37,494 nt of DNA from Bacteroidota bacterium (GTDB taxonomy: Bacteria; Bacteroidota; Bacteroidia; Flavobacteriales_F; PHOS-HE28). The stretch lies in NCBI GenBank assembly GCA_029573495.1, contig JAKQEI010000012.1, positions 1 to 37,494 of the forward strand, written 5' to 3'. How positions within the stretch are numbered: the stretch's first letter is position 1; the number at the start of each line of letters is the position of its first letter. The notes under the pieces are model-generated. The model saw only the letters and a program-made list of their open reading frames with translations. It was not told where the DNA came from and did not search any database. Below are positions 17,747-28,045 of the stretch, one piece after another. Made by a program: the position numbers and the translations under genes.

Positions 17747-20700
17747 TCAGCGGATGATGGTGAGCGGACCGGTGTAAGGCTCCGGGAATCGTTCGTCGTT
17801 CAGCTCGATGACGTAGTAGTAGGTCCCCACCGGAACGAGGCCATCCTTGTACCGGCCATCCCAGGGTTGTTTGTAGCCCACGCTGCGGAACAGCAACTCG
17901 CCCCAGCGGTTGTACACCTCCACCTCGCAATCCGGGAAAAGCTCGATCAGATCGATCTGCCAGGCATCGTTGCTTCCATCGGCGTTCGGAGTGAAGCCGT
18001 TCGGGATCACCACGGTCGGCACCACCGTCACCAGCACCGAATCGGTATCCACGCATCCGTTCGGCGCCACGACCGTGAGGGTGAACCAGGTCGTGACGGA
18101 CGGAGATGCGATCGGTGCCGCAATGGAGGCATCGCTCAACAGGCTGTCCGGAGCCCAGCTGAAGACGGCTCCCGTCGGTCCGGAAGGAGAACCGCCAAGG
18201 GTCGCGGTCTCGTTGATGAAGATGGTCTGGTCAACACCGGCATCAGCGATGGGCAGGGCGAGCGATGTGACCAGCACCACGTCCGTTGAGGTACACGGTC
18301 CATCGGAAACAACGAGCGTGAAAAGGTGATCACCCGCAGGAAGGACAGGCAGGTCGATGATGGGGGTGGTGCCGATCTCGTTGCCATCCGCATCGCGCCA
18401 TGACCAGGTGACCACACCGATGCTGGCGGACCCGTCAAGCGTGGTGATGGTACCGGTACACACCTGTTGATCCGGACCCGCATCAGCGATGATGGTGACA
18501 TCAGCACCGACCGTGATCACCGTGTCGATCGTACATCCGTTCGCGTCTGACAAGGTCAGGTCGTACGCACCCGGTACCAGGTCCGCGAGGTCCTCCGTGA
18601 TCGCGGTGAATGCGCCCGGCCCGTTCCATGCGAAGGAGTAGGATGGCACACCACCGAAGGCGGTCGTGGCAATCGCTCCATCAGCCGCGTCGGCACAACT
18701 CGCATTGGCCAGGGTATTCACCGTGAACTCCAGGACCGGTGGTTCCTGCACGGTGTAGTTGAAGGTACTGTCGCATCCAACGGCATCCGTGATCGTGAGG
18801 ACATAGCTCCCCGCACATAGGTCCGTGGCGGAAGTGCCATCCGGTCCGTTGGGCGGTTCCGGCGACCAGGCATAGGCCAGCGCTCCAATACCGCCGGAAG
18901 CGTTCGTTGCAACAGCACCATCACAAACGCTGTTGCACAGCAGGTCCGTCACTACGGCGTTGTCAACGATGGGCGCGAACGGTAGCACCGTGAAGGGCAC
19001 GAGGGTATCACAACCCAGCCCATCGGTGATGGTCACACTCCAGTCGCCCGCGCACAGGTCGCTGACCGACATCGTTCCCTGCCCGGAGGCATCAGGCTGC
19101 CATAGATAGGTGAAGGAGCCCGCACCACCCGCAGGGTTCACGCTCGCGGTCCCATCGCAAGGCCCATTGCAGGTCTCCCCAAGGAAGACCAAGCCGGGAT
19201 CGATCGGGGTGCCCTCGGTGATCGTGAACGGGAGGTCGATCGAGCAGCCGTTCGCGTCCGTGATCCGCGCGTTGTACGCATCGGCACAGAGCAGGTCAAC
19301 GTTCGTCGTGTCCACTGCGAAGGTGGCGCCGTTCTGGTCGGTCCAGCTGACCGTGTAAGGTTCAACACCACCCGTGATCATGAGCGAAGCGGTCCCTTCG
19401 CAATCGCCGAAGCAGGTGTTATCGGTCGTGGTCACCATCGCGTCCAGCACCGGTGGATCAACAAGGTCCACGGTGACGATGGTCACGCATCCGTTCACAT
19501 CACTGACCGCGCAGGTCCATGTATCCGCGCACAGATCGTTGGCGATGGCGCTGCCCTGGCCGTTCGGTGGCACGGGATCCCAGGTGTAGGTGTAGGCACC
19601 CGTGCCTCCTTGAGCGGTGAGCTGGATGGCACCATCACAAGCACCATTGCAGGTGATCGAGGTGACATCTGAGGTCACGACCAACGGATCAGGCCCAAGG
19701 ATCAGGAATGGAACCACGATGGAACATCCTGCATCATCGGTGATGGTGACCTCGGCGGTACCGGCACACAAGCCCTCAGCCATCGGGTTACCCTGGCCGT
19801 TGGTCGGCACGGGGTTCCACTCGATGGTATACGGGGGCAGTCCACCCGTGGGTCCAACGGTGGCAGTTCCATCACACACCCCGGCACAGGACACCGGGGT
19901 GGTGCTCAGGTTCGCGATGACGGGGTCGGGTTCGGCAACGATGGCGGTATCGATGCTGAGACAGCCGATGCCGTTCGTGACAGCGACCAGATAGGTTCCA
20001 CCGCACAATCCGGTGAGCTGTTCCGTCGACAGCCCGAGGTCGTTGCCGTTCGCATCGAACCACGCGACGGAACACAGCGGCGTTCCGCAATTGAACTGGA
20101 CCTCAGCGCTGCCATCGCACACACCTGGGCAGGTGGTGGTATCGGCCGTGGTGGCCAGCACTTCGCCATTCAGGTCCTGCACCGGGACAAGCGCATCAGC
20201 GGTACAGCCGGCAGCATCGGTCACCTGAACCGTGTAGAACCCGCTACAGATGCTGCTCAAGGTATCGTTCGTTCCCAGGATCGCAGCGCCAGAGGTCCAA
20301 AGGAACAGGTACGGGTCCTGACCACCGCTGACGGAGACAACGGCTTCGCCATTGCAAAGACCGCACTCACTGGAGGTGGTGCTAATGTTGAGGACAAGCT
20401 CGTCGGGTTCGAGCACCTCATACGAGAACACCGCAGTGCAACCGTTCGCATCGGTGATGGTGAGTGTGTAGTTACCCGCGCAGAGGTCGAAAGCTCCATT
20501 ACTTCCTTGTCCATTCGGTGGCAACGGGTCCCACAGGTACGTCAATGCACCGGTCCCACCAACGCCTGTTACCACGATGCTTCCATCACAAGTGCCAAAG
20601 CAGGTGGCATCCGTGACCACGGCCGATGCGGTGATGGGCAGGGGTTCGATGATGAGGACCTGAACCGTGGTATCGCATCCTGATGCATCGGCAATGAGCA

Positions 20701-23700
20701 CTTCATACACTCCAGCGCAGAGTCCGGTGGCTTGGGGGGATCCCTGGCCGGCGCCGGGATCGGGGGACCAGGTGTAGGTGTATGGTTCGACACCACCGAC
20801 CGGTCCGACCGTCGCGGTCCCATCACAGGCACCCGGGCAGGACACCTGGGTGCTGCTCAGGTTGGGCACGATCGCTGTGCTCGTACCGACCACCGCTTCT
20901 GCAATGCTCACGCAGCCCGACCCGTTGGTCACCTGCACGGTATAGGTTCCCACGCACAGGCCGGTCAGCACAGGATCCTGTCCGAGCACGTTGCCATCCG
21001 CGTCCGTCCATTGGACCGTGCATGGATCCACGCTGCAGGAGAAGTTCACCGCCACCTGTCCGTCGCACCCATTGGCACACAAGGTCTGGCCATCGACCAC
21101 CTCCAATACCTCCGCATCGCTGTCGGACACCTGAACGAGCGTCTGTTGGCTGCATCCGAAATCATCGGTCACGGTGAGGGTATAGATGCCGCCGCATAGG
21201 CCCGTGGCCACGGGATCGGTGCTCACCAAGGTGGCCCCGAGCATCCAGCTGTACGCATAGGAACCCGTTCCACCGACGACCGTGGCCGTCGCGGTCCCAT
21301 CGCAGAGCGGACAGGTGCTTTGTGTGGTACTGGTCGTCACAGAGAGCGGGGCGGGTTCGGGAACGGTGAATGTCCGCTGCAACGAACAGCCGTTGTCATC
21401 GGTGATCGTCACGTTCACATTGCCCGCACAGAAACCAAAGGCGGCGGATGAGCCCTGGCCACTGGCGGGAGCAGGACTCCAGACGAAGTTGTAGTTGCCG
21501 GAACCACCGCTGACGACGAGCGTGATGTTCCCGTTGCAGGCACCTGCACAGGAGGTACCGAGGACGATGGAGTTGAACAGGGTGAGCGGTGGTGGCTCGG
21601 TGATCAGCACCTCCACCACGGTCTCGCAACCGTTGCCATCGCCAATGGTCACCTGTTGCACCCCGGCACAAAGACCGGTCGCGTTCGGCGTACCCTGACC
21701 GGCGCCGGGTGGCGGATCCCAGGTGAAGGTGTAGGCGGGAGTGCCGCTCACGATCCCGACGGTCGCGGTGCCGTCACATTCACCTGCACAGGAGACCGGG
21801 CTGGAACTGGTGTTCACTGTAAGCACCACCGGAGCGAACACCGTTGCCGTATCGATGGTGACACAACCCGATGCGTTCGAAACGGCCACATAGTACTCAC
21901 CGGGACAAAGGCCGCTGATCGCATTGACTTCCGTGGCGAGCGCGTTGCCGTCAGCGTCACTCCATGCGACGGAGCACGCCGGATCCGAACACGTGAATGC
22001 CACCGAGACACTTCCATCACAAACATTCGGGCAACTCGTGGCGCCATCGGTCACCGTCAGGTCCTCTCCATCGGTATCGGTGATGGGCACAAGGCGTTGG
22101 ACGGAACAACCATTCTCATCGCGTACGGTCACGGTGTACAGCCCTGCGCAGAGATCGGTCACAGTGTCCGCATTGCCTACAACGGCACCTTGCGCGTTCG
22201 TCCACTCGACCGTGAGCATGCCGGCGCCTCCAGCATAGGTAGCTGTCGCGGCCCCGACACAGACCTGACATTGACTGGGCGTGGCGGCTACGGACAATGT
22301 CAATGGTGCGGGTTCGGTCGTGATGTAGGTCGCCTGCTGCGTGCAACCGGTATCATCCGTGATCAGCACGTTCCAGGTGCCGGCGCAAAGGCTGGAGATC
22401 ACTGCGGTACCCTGTCCAGCCGGTGGTTGCGGTGACCAGAGATAAGTATATCCCGAAGCGCCCCCGGAGGTGGTCAGTGCGATGGAACCATCGCAGATCC
22501 CGGCGCACAGGGGGTCCGTGATGACCACATCCGCGATGATGGGCGGTGGCTCGGTGATCAGGACTTCGGCGACGATGCTGCAGCCCGCATTGTCCACGAT
22601 GGTCACCTGCACGGTTCCCGCGCAGAGGCCCGAAGCGGTCGGTGTGCCCTGCCCGACGGGTGGCGGCGGCGACCACGCATAGGTGTATGGTTCGGCACCA
22701 CCGGTCGGTCCTACGGTCGCGCTCCCGTCACATGATCCATTACAGGTCACCGGCGTACTGCTGCTGTTCGGAACGATCACGGCGCTCGGGTCGATGGTGA
22801 TGGTCAGCGTCGTGTCACACCCGTTGTCATCGGAAAGTGTCACGGCGTACGTTGTCCCCGCGCACAATCCGGTCGCAGTCGGCGTGCCCTGCCCTCCGCC
22901 TGGCGGCGGTTGCCACTCGTACTGTATAGTACCCGTGCCACCACTGGCGGTGATCGTCGCCGATCCCGTGCAGGGGCCGGCGCAGGTCTCCGGCGAAGTG
23001 ACGACCGAGGCGGTGATCGGAGCCGGATCGTTGATCACGAACGCGATGGTCGTGTCGCACCCGGCGGCATCCGTGATGGTCAAGGTGTAGGGCCCCGGAC
23101 AGAAGCCACTGGCATCGGGGGTTCCCTGACCGATGGTCGGGGCAGGTGACCAGACATAATCCAGCGCACCGGTACCACCGCTCGCGGTCACGTTCGCGGT
23201 ACCGTCACACTCACCCGTACACGAAGCATCCGCAGTGACAAGGTCCACGGTTATCGGCGCGGGTTCCACGATGGTGAAGGTGATGGTCGTGTCACATGCA
23301 CCGGACGTGATCGTCACGGACCATTCTCCCGCACACAGACCGGAAACACTCGCCGTGCCTTGCCCTTGGGGCGGCTGTGGCACCCAGTTGAACGCGTAGT
23401 TCCCATCACCGCCGGTCGGCGCAAGGGTGATCGTGCCGTCGCAATCCCCTGCGCAGGTCACATCCGTCTGCGTTCCATTCGGCGCGATGGCATCCGGCGA
23501 CGTGATGGTAAAGGCGATCGTCGTGTCGCAGCCAACGTCATCGGTCACCGTGAGCAAGTATGCCTGTGCACATAATCCGGATACCTCATCGGTCCCCTGT
23601 CCATTCCCCGGTTCCGGCGACCATGCATAGGTATAGGGGAAGACACCGCCGCTTGCGATCACGCCCGCTTCTCCATCGCAGGTGTTCGGGCAGGAGGTCG

Positions 23701-26700
23701 GTGTGAGTTGAAGGGACAGCAGGATAGGTGATGCCGGTTCGATGTTGAAGAGCACCGTGATCGAACAACCATTCGCATCGGTGATGAGGACGGTGACCGC
23801 TCCCGCGCAGAATCCGGTCGCACTCGGCGTCCCCTGACCCGTTGCAGGTTCAGGTGTCCACAGATAGGTGTAGTCCGGAGCACCACCACTAACGACCACG
23901 CTCGCGGCGCCATCGCACAAGTTCCCGCAGGTCACGTTGGTCTTGTTCTGCAACGCCGTCATGGGCACGGGCTCCAGAATGGTGAAGGCGATGGTCGTGT
24001 CACAACCTGCTACATCCGTGATCGTCAGCTGATGGATCCCTGCACATAGGTCGGTCGCCGTGGTCGTTCCCTGTCCGGTCACCGGTCCGGGACCCCAGGT
24101 ATAGGTGAGTGTCCCGGTGCCTCCGGAAGCCGTCACCGAGGCGGTACCATCACAGGTACCCGGACAGCTGGTATCCGTCGTCGTGATGGTCGCGGAAATG
24201 GGCAGCGGCTCGACGAGCGTGAAGGTCACTGTCGTATCGCAAGCACCCGAGGTGATGGTCACAGCCCAGTCGCCGGCACAGAGCCCCGAGGCTTCCGAGG
24301 TCCCCTGGCCCACCGGTGGGGCTGGCGACCAAGCGTATGTGAAGGTCCCATTCCCACCTGTGGGTGCCAACGTGATCCGGCCATCGCAATCGCCCGCGCA
24401 GGTGACATCGGTCTGCGTGGCATTCGGTTCGATGGAGGGAGGCGCAGTGATCGTGAACGCGATGGTACTATCGCATCCCACCGCATCTGCCACGGTGAGG
24501 CTGTATGCCTGCGGGCAAAGCAGTGTGGCTCCGCTCGTCCCCTGCCCGGCTCCTGGCTCGGGGGTCCACGTGTAGGTATAGTCCGGCATACCGCCGGTCA
24601 CGATCACCCCGGCTTCGCCATCGCATACCCCCGGGCAGCTGGCCGGGAGCAACTGCAAGGAGATCAGGAGCGGAACCGCTTCTTCGATGACGAAGTCCAC
24701 GGTCAGGGTGCATCCGTTCACATCGGTGATAAGTACGGAGACCGGTCCTGCGCAGAAGCCGGTCGCATCAGGCGTTCCTTGTCCGGTCGCAGGTTCCGGC
24801 GTCCAGACGAACGTGAAGCCCCCATTCCCTCCTGCAGCCACGACCGAAGCCGTTCCGTCACAAAGGTTCCCGCAGGTGACGTTGGTCTGGCTCGAGGTGG
24901 CGGTGATCGGCGGTGGTTCGTTGATGAGGAAGGTGAGCGTGGTATCGCATCCACTGGCGTCGGACACCAACAAGGAGTAAGGACCCGCACACAAGCCGGT
25001 CGCCGTGGAGGTCCCCTGGCCACCAGCGGGTGCCGGTGTCCAAACGAAGGTGTAGTCCGGCGTGCCACCGCTCACGGAAACGGTCGCCTCACCGTCGCAA
25101 GTGCCTGCGCAGGTGGCATCCGTTGCATCCACCGAGGCCAACAATGGAGGCGGCGCGTTCACCGTGAAGGTGATCGCCGTATCACAACCAGCGACATCCG
25201 TGATCGTCACAAGCCAGTCTCCCGGACAGAGCCCGGATACCGAGGGTGTTCCTTGACCTGATGGTGGGGCTGGCACCCACAGATAGGTGTAACCCGGTGT
25301 TCCACCGGAGACCGTCAGGACAACAACACCATCACATGTGTTGGAACAGGAAGCGTCCGTCACATCCCCCTGCACATCGAAGGGTGGTGGAGCATCGATG
25401 GTGATGGACACCAGCGTATCGCAACCCGAAGGCACATCGGTGATCAGCACCGTGTACGCGCCGGCACACAAGCCGCCTGCGCTGCCGGTACCCTGTCCCG
25501 ATCCCGGGGGTGGGTTCCAGGCGAACGTGTATGGCCCTACGGTTCCGGATGGCGTCACGATGGCGGAGCCATCGCAGGTGGAGGCACAGGAGGCAGGTGT
25601 TGCCTGGATAGTGAGGTCGATCGCCGGCGGCTGCGCAATGACGAAGGCAACCGTGGTGTCACAACCGTTGGCATCCGCTATCCTGACGCTGTAGTTGCCG
25701 GCACAAAGGCCGTTGACGCTCGGCGATCCTTGAGCTGCCGGCGGCGGCGTCCACGTGATGGTGAGCCCACCGGTTCCACCGGTGGGCGCCACGCTGGCGG
25801 TGCCATCACATTCCCCAAAGCAACCTGCATCGGTGAAGGTGAGGTTGGGGATGATCGGTTGCACATTGAAGAAGAACGTCGTGTCGAAGGTGCACTGGTT
25901 GGCATCCCGGATCTGAAGGGTGTTCAGGCCTGCACAGAGCTGGTTGAACGAGGAACTTGAACCTGCCCCGTTGTTCCAATTGTATGTCGATGGCGAGACC
26001 CCGCCGATCGCCAGCGCGGTCCGGGTGCCATTGCAGACATCCGCGCAGGTGGGTGGTGTCCCTTGACCGAAGAAGATGACGCCGATGGGGGCCGGTTCGG
26101 TCACGTTCACCTGCACGGGACAGGAGATCCCTTGTCCCTGATCGGTCACCACAACGAGCTGCGGTCCGCCGCAAGCCGTGGTCCAGGTGGCCGTGGTCGG
26201 TCCTCCATTCAACCACGAATAAGTGAAGTTCCCGCTTCCACCGGAGACGGTGACCGTGACCGTTGCATTGCATTCACCGCGGCAGCGCACACCGAAACCG
26301 TTGTAGTTGGTCACCACCTGCGCGTTGACCGTGAAAGGCGTCTGGCCCGGATCCGTACCGCACACGTTGATGTCCCGGTCTCCGCCGATCAATGCATCCG
26401 AGGAGTGTTGCACCTCCCCGTTCACCTCCAGCACCGCCGAAGGAGCGAGCAGTTCACGCAGCACATCTCCGGTCGGGGCTTCCTGAAGGGACCACACCGA
26501 CCGACCGGCCATGATCGAACCACGCGCGGGCGCCTCCTCCACGACATGGTGCGCAGTGATCCGTGCGGCATTGGCGATGAGCGTACCCTGCCTGAGGCGC
26601 ACGGTACCATCCACGCGAAGGTCGCTGACCACCGACCATGAGCCGCTCCCGTCGAGGATCAGGTCCCCCGCGAACCGTGCGCCGCGCACATCGATGTTCA

Positions 26701-27091
26701 CCCCTTGTCGGCGCACTGCAAGCCGCACCGCCATGCCACCTTCCCATGCCACATCACCGGTCGCCGAGAGCTCGCCTGCGATCGATAGTTCGGAGCGTGT
26801 GTGACCCTCGAAGCGCACCGCGGCCGGACCGGCGTTAACCAGCATTGAACGGCATTCCGCGCGACCCTCCGTCACGATGTGCAGGTCGGCGGCGGCCGCG
26901 ACCACCACGTCCTCATCAATGCGAGGCACGGATGCCCCACCGGCCCCATCCTGCGTTGTGCTCCAGTGGGAGACATCCTCCCAACGACCATCACCTCCGA
27001 CCCAGTAACGGGTCTGCGCCGCAACGGTGGTCGCCCAGGCGAACAGGAGGAAGGTCAGGAGCTTCGGAAGCAGTGCGTAGGTTCTATTCAC
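17747..27091 (-). CDS. SprB-like giant surface protein with 33 SprB repeats and type B sorting domain (3114 aa)
   Basis: The signal peptide ends TTVAAQ. The mature N-terminus RYWVGGDGRWEDVSHWS starts a beta-rich region of about 240 residues, of a kind common in Bacteroidota surface proteins. Then come 33 SprB repeats (about 265-2830), each with (T)CxGxCDGtasvtxsGGtg-YtYxW, a QGT...LCAG turn and a tDxxGC strand. Four cysteines per unit are typical. Two PKD-like beta-sandwiches follow (AGPDQQVCTGTITTLDGSAS and DAGVDQTIFINETATLGG). The last 90 residues, from VIPNGFTPNADGSND to PYTGPLTIIR, form the type B sorting domain. SprB of Flavobacterium johnsoniae is a mobile adhesin moved along the cell during gliding; adhesion is the inferred role here, and gliding cannot be judged from this window. 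The gene lies 12 bp after one PorP gene and 10 bp before another. Confidence 0.93.
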   Translation of the reverse strand: MNRTYALLPKLLTFLLFAWATTVAAQTRYWVGGDGRWEDVSHWSTTQDGAGGASVPRIDEDVVVAAAADLHIVTEGRAECRSMLVNAGPAAVRFEGHTRSELSIAGELSATGDVAWEGGMAVRLAVRRQGVNIDVRGARFAGDLILDGSGSWSVVSDLRVDGTVRLRQGTLIANAARITAHHVVEEAPARGSIMAGRSVWSLQEAPTGDVLRELLAPSAVLEVNGEVQHSSDALIGGDRDINVCGTDPGQTPFTVNAQVVTNYNGFGVRCRGECNATVTVTVSGGSGNFTYSWLNGGPTTATWTTACGGPQLVVVTDQGQGISCPVQVNVTEPAPIGVIFFGQGTPPTCADVCNGTRTALAIGGVSPSTYNWNNGAGSSSSFNQLCAGLNTLQIRDANQCTFDTTFFFNVQPIIPNLTFTDAGCFGECDGTASVAPTGGTGGLTITWTPPPAAQGSPSVNGLCAGNYSVRIADANGCDTTVAFVIAQPPAIDLTIQATPASCASTCDGSAIVTPSGTVGPYTFAWNPPPGSGQGTGSAGGLCAGAYTVLITDVPSGCDTLVSITIDAPPPFDVQGDVTDASCSNTCDGVVVLTVSGGTPGYTYLWVPAPPSGQGTPSVSGLCPGDWLVTITDVAGCDTAITFTVNAPPPLLASVDATDATCAGTCDGEATVSVSGGTPDYTFVWTPAPAGGQGTSTATGLCAGPYSLLVSDASGCDTTLTFLINEPPPITATSSQTNVTCGNLCDGTASVVAAGGNGGFTFVWTPEPATGQGTPDATGFCAGPVSVLITDVNGCTLTVDFVIEEAVPLLISLQLLPASCPGVCDGEAGVIVTGGMPDYTYTWTPEPGAGQGTSGATLLCPQAYSLTVADAVGCDSTIAFTITAPPSIEPNATQTDVTCAGDCDGRITLAPTGGNGTFTYAWSPAPPVGQGTSEASGLCAGDWAVTITSGACDTTVTFTLVEPLPISATITTTDTSCPGTCDGTASVTASGGTGTLTYTWGPGPVTGQGTTTATDLCAGIHQLTITDVAGCDTTIAFTILEPVPMTALQNKTNVTCGNLCDGAASVVVSGGAPDYTYLWTPEPATGQGTPSATGFCAGAVTVLITDANGCSITVLFNIEPASPILLSLQLTPTSCPNTCDGEAGVIASGGVFPYTYAWSPEPGNGQGTDEVSGLCAQAYLLTVTDDVGCDTTIAFTITSPDAIAPNGTQTDVTCAGDCDGTITLAPTGGDGNYAFNWVPQPPQGQGTASVSGLCAGEWSVTITSGACDTTITFTIVEPAPITVDLVTADASCTGECDGTANVTASGGTGALDYVWSPAPTIGQGTPDASGFCPGPYTLTITDAAGCDTTIAFVINDPAPITASVVTSPETCAGPCTGSATITASGGTGTIQYEWQPPPGGGQGTPTATGLCAGTTYAVTLSDDNGCDTTLTITIDPSAVIVPNSSSTPVTCNGSCDGSATVGPTGGAEPYTYAWSPPPPVGQGTPTASGLCAGTVQVTIVDNAGCSIVAEVLITEPPPIIADVVITDPLCAGICDGSIALTTSGGASGYTYLWSPQPPAGQGTAVISSLCAGTWNVLITDDTGCTQQATYITTEPAPLTLSVAATPSQCQVCVGAATATYAGGAGMLTVEWTNAQGAVVGNADTVTDLCAGLYTVTVRDENGCSVQRLVPITDTDGEDLTVTDGATSCPNVCDGSVSVAFTCSDPACSVAWSDADGNALATEVNAISGLCPGEYYVAVSNASGCVTIDTATVFAPVVLTVNTSSSPVSCAGECDGTATVGIVSGTPAYTFTWDPPPGAGQGTPNATGLCAGVQQVTIGDGNGCETVVEVLITEPPPLTLFNSIVLGTSCAGACNGNITLVVSGGSGNYNFVWSPAPASGQGSSAAFGFCAGNVNVTITDDNGCSLQRTFTVPEPAPLSVTTSTTQSTCPLCDGTATATVVGGTGSYAYSWMLGATLVSTDPVATGLCGGIYTLTVTDDFGCSQQTLVQVSDSDAEVLEVVDGQTLCANGCDGQVAVNFSCSVDPCTVQWTDADGNVLGQDPVLTGLCVGTYTVQVTNGSGCVSIAEAVVGTSTAIVPNLSSTQVSCPGACDGTATVGPVGGVEPYTYTWSPDPGAGQGSPQATGLCAGVYEVLIADASGCDTTVQVLIIEPLPITASAVVTDATCFGTCDGSIVVTGVGGTGALTYLWDPLPPNGQGSNGAFDLCAGNYTLTITDANGCTAVFSYEVLEPDELVLNISTTSSECGLCNGEAVVSVSGGQDPYLFLWTSGAAILGTNDTLSSICSGFYTVQVTDAAGCTADALVPVQDLNGEVLATTADTTTCPGVCDGSAEVQFNCGTPLCSVAWFDANGNDLGLSTEQLTGLCGGTYLVAVTNGIGCLSIDTAIVAEPDPVIANLSTTPVSCAGVCDGTATVGPTGGLPPYTIEWNPVPTNGQGNPMAEGLCAGTAEVTITDDAGCSIVVPFLILGPDPLVVTSDVTSITCNGACDGAIQLTAQGGTGAYTYTWDPVPPNGQGSAIANDLCADTWTCAVSDVNGCVTIVTVDLVDPPVLDAMVTTTDNTCFGDCEGTASLMITGGVEPYTVSWTDQNGATFAVDTTNVDLLCADAYNARITDANGCSIDLPFTITEGTPIDPGLVFLGETCNGPCDGTASVNPAGGAGSFTYLWQPDASGQGTMSVSDLCAGDWSVTITDGLGCDTLVPFTVLPFAPIVDNAVVTDLLCNSVCDGAVATNASGGIGALAYAWSPEPPNGPDGTSATDLCAGSYVLTITDAVGCDSTFNYTVQEPPVLEFTVNTLANASCADAADGAIATTAFGGVPSYSFAWNGPGAFTAITEDLADLVPGAYDLTLSDANGCTIDTVITVGADVTIIADAGPDQQVCTGTITTLDGSASIGVVTWSWRDADGNEIGTTPIIDLPVLPAGDHLFTLVVSDGPCTSTDVVLVTSLALPIADAGVDQTIFINETATLGGSPSGPTGAVFSWAPDSLLSDASIAAPIASPSVTTWFTLTVVAPNGCVDTDSVLVTVVPTVVIPNGFTPNADGSNDAWQIDLIELFPDCEVEVYNRWGELLFRSVGYKQPWDGRYKDGLVPVGTYYYVIELNDERFPEPYTGPLTIIR
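18640..26320 (-). repeat. Tandem array of 33 SprB repeats with a four-unit higher-order period
   Basis: Single units are about 80 residues (about 240 bp). Related units recur every fourth position. The first Cys codon of the diagnostic unit, with a VSC or VTC start, lies at 22742, 21788, 20837 and 19886, giving spacings of 954, 951 and 951 bp. An earlier block shows the same period: units starting VTCGNLCDG at 24872 and 23927, 945 bp apart, are each followed by matching EAGV, ITLAPTGG and TASGGTG units. Confidence 0.85.
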
Positions 27092-27103
27092 GGGATCTTG
27101 CTT

Positions 27104-28045
27104 CTAATCGAACGCTGGACAACTGATCATGCGCTTGGCGCCATCATCGGCACGACATGGGGTGATCGCGAGAATGACCTCATGGGTGTTGGAACTGGCA
27201 GAGCGCAGGCGGGAAGTGGTGATGTCGTAACTGTACCCGAGTTGGAAGTACTTCAGGAAGCCGACCTTCATCATGGCCACCAGGGCATCACCATTGCGAT
27301 AGCCGATGCCGATGCCATGGAGGCGGTTCCATTCGACCATGCCGTTGATATCCATGGCGATGGGTGCCCCGCCGGCGAACTTCGCCAGGCCGCTCGGCAC
27401 GAATGCGGTCTTGCGCCCGATGCGGTAGCGGTAGCCTGCGCTGAACATGATGTGCCGACCGAAGCGTGACTCATCGGTCCCGATCTCACCCAGGCGGTTC
27501 GCCAGTGCTTCGTGGATCGACAGACCGGCCCAAGCGGTCTTGCTATAGCACCAGATGCCCGGTGTGATCTCCGGATAGACCAAGGCGGTGGCCTGGGAGG
27601 TCAGTGCTGGATCGTCATAATCGGCAAGCGTGACCTCTCCAACGGACAGCTTCACCTGCCTGACCCCGGCGAAGAGCCCCATGGACAGGTAGAAGTTCCT
27701 GCTCATCTGGATGTGGTACGCATAAGCGAGCAGGAATCCCGTGTACCCGAAGTTGCCGGCCTCGTCCGCCTCGATGAAGGCGCCGACACCATGCTTATTG
27801 GCCTGGAACGGCTTACCCTTGGCGCGCAGGACCCCATGCAGGCTCACCCAACCCGTTGTCGGAGCACCTTCGTAGCCAACCCATTGCTGCCGATAGCCCA
27901 GGCGCAGGTCAAGGCAGTCCTTGCTTCCCGCCACGGCCGGGTTCACGCTGAACTGGTTGAAGACGTACTGGGAATACTGGGCCAACTGCTGCGCATGACC
28001 GCCCGATACGAGCAGCAGGAGGAACAGCGTCACCGGATACCTCAT
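27104..28045 (-). CDS. PorP/SprF family T9SS outer-membrane protein (cassette 1)
   Basis: A 313-residue protein starting MRYPVTLFLLLLVSGGHAQQ, a clear signal peptide. The frame stays open 53 codons further upstream, but that stretch is antisense-like and overlaps the previous gene. The ATG at 28045 overlaps its stop as ATGA and gives the signal peptide, so it was chosen. The family signature is LAQYSQYVFNQFSVNPAVAGS, with GYRQQWVGYEGAPTTG and the late FQLGYSYDITTSRLRS...HEVILAIT. It follows the small type B sorting-domain gene and precedes the SprB-like giant by 12 bp. By position it is probably the partner of the small protein, though it could also serve the giant. Confidence 0.92.
   Translation of the reverse strand: MRYPVTLFLLLLVSGGHAQQLAQYSQYVFNQFSVNPAVAGSKDCLDLRLGYRQQWVGYEGAPTTGWVSLHGVLRAKGKPFQANKHGVGAFIEADEAGNFGYTGFLLAYAYHIQMSRNFYLSMGLFAGVRQVKLSVGEVTLADYDDPALTSQATALVYPEITPGIWCYSKTAWAGLSIHEALANRLGEIGTDESRFGRHIMFSAGYRYRIGRKTAFVPSGLAKFAGGAPIAMDINGMVEWNRLHGIGIGYRNGDALVAMMKVGFLKYFQLGYSYDITTSRLRSASSNTHEVILAITPCRADDGAKRMISCPAFD

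Noticed and set aside
8660-26320. Regular repeats that could suggest a CRISPR array or satellite DNA
   Set aside because: The period is about 240 bp, units are divergent and in frame, and the repeats encode recognisable protein modules.
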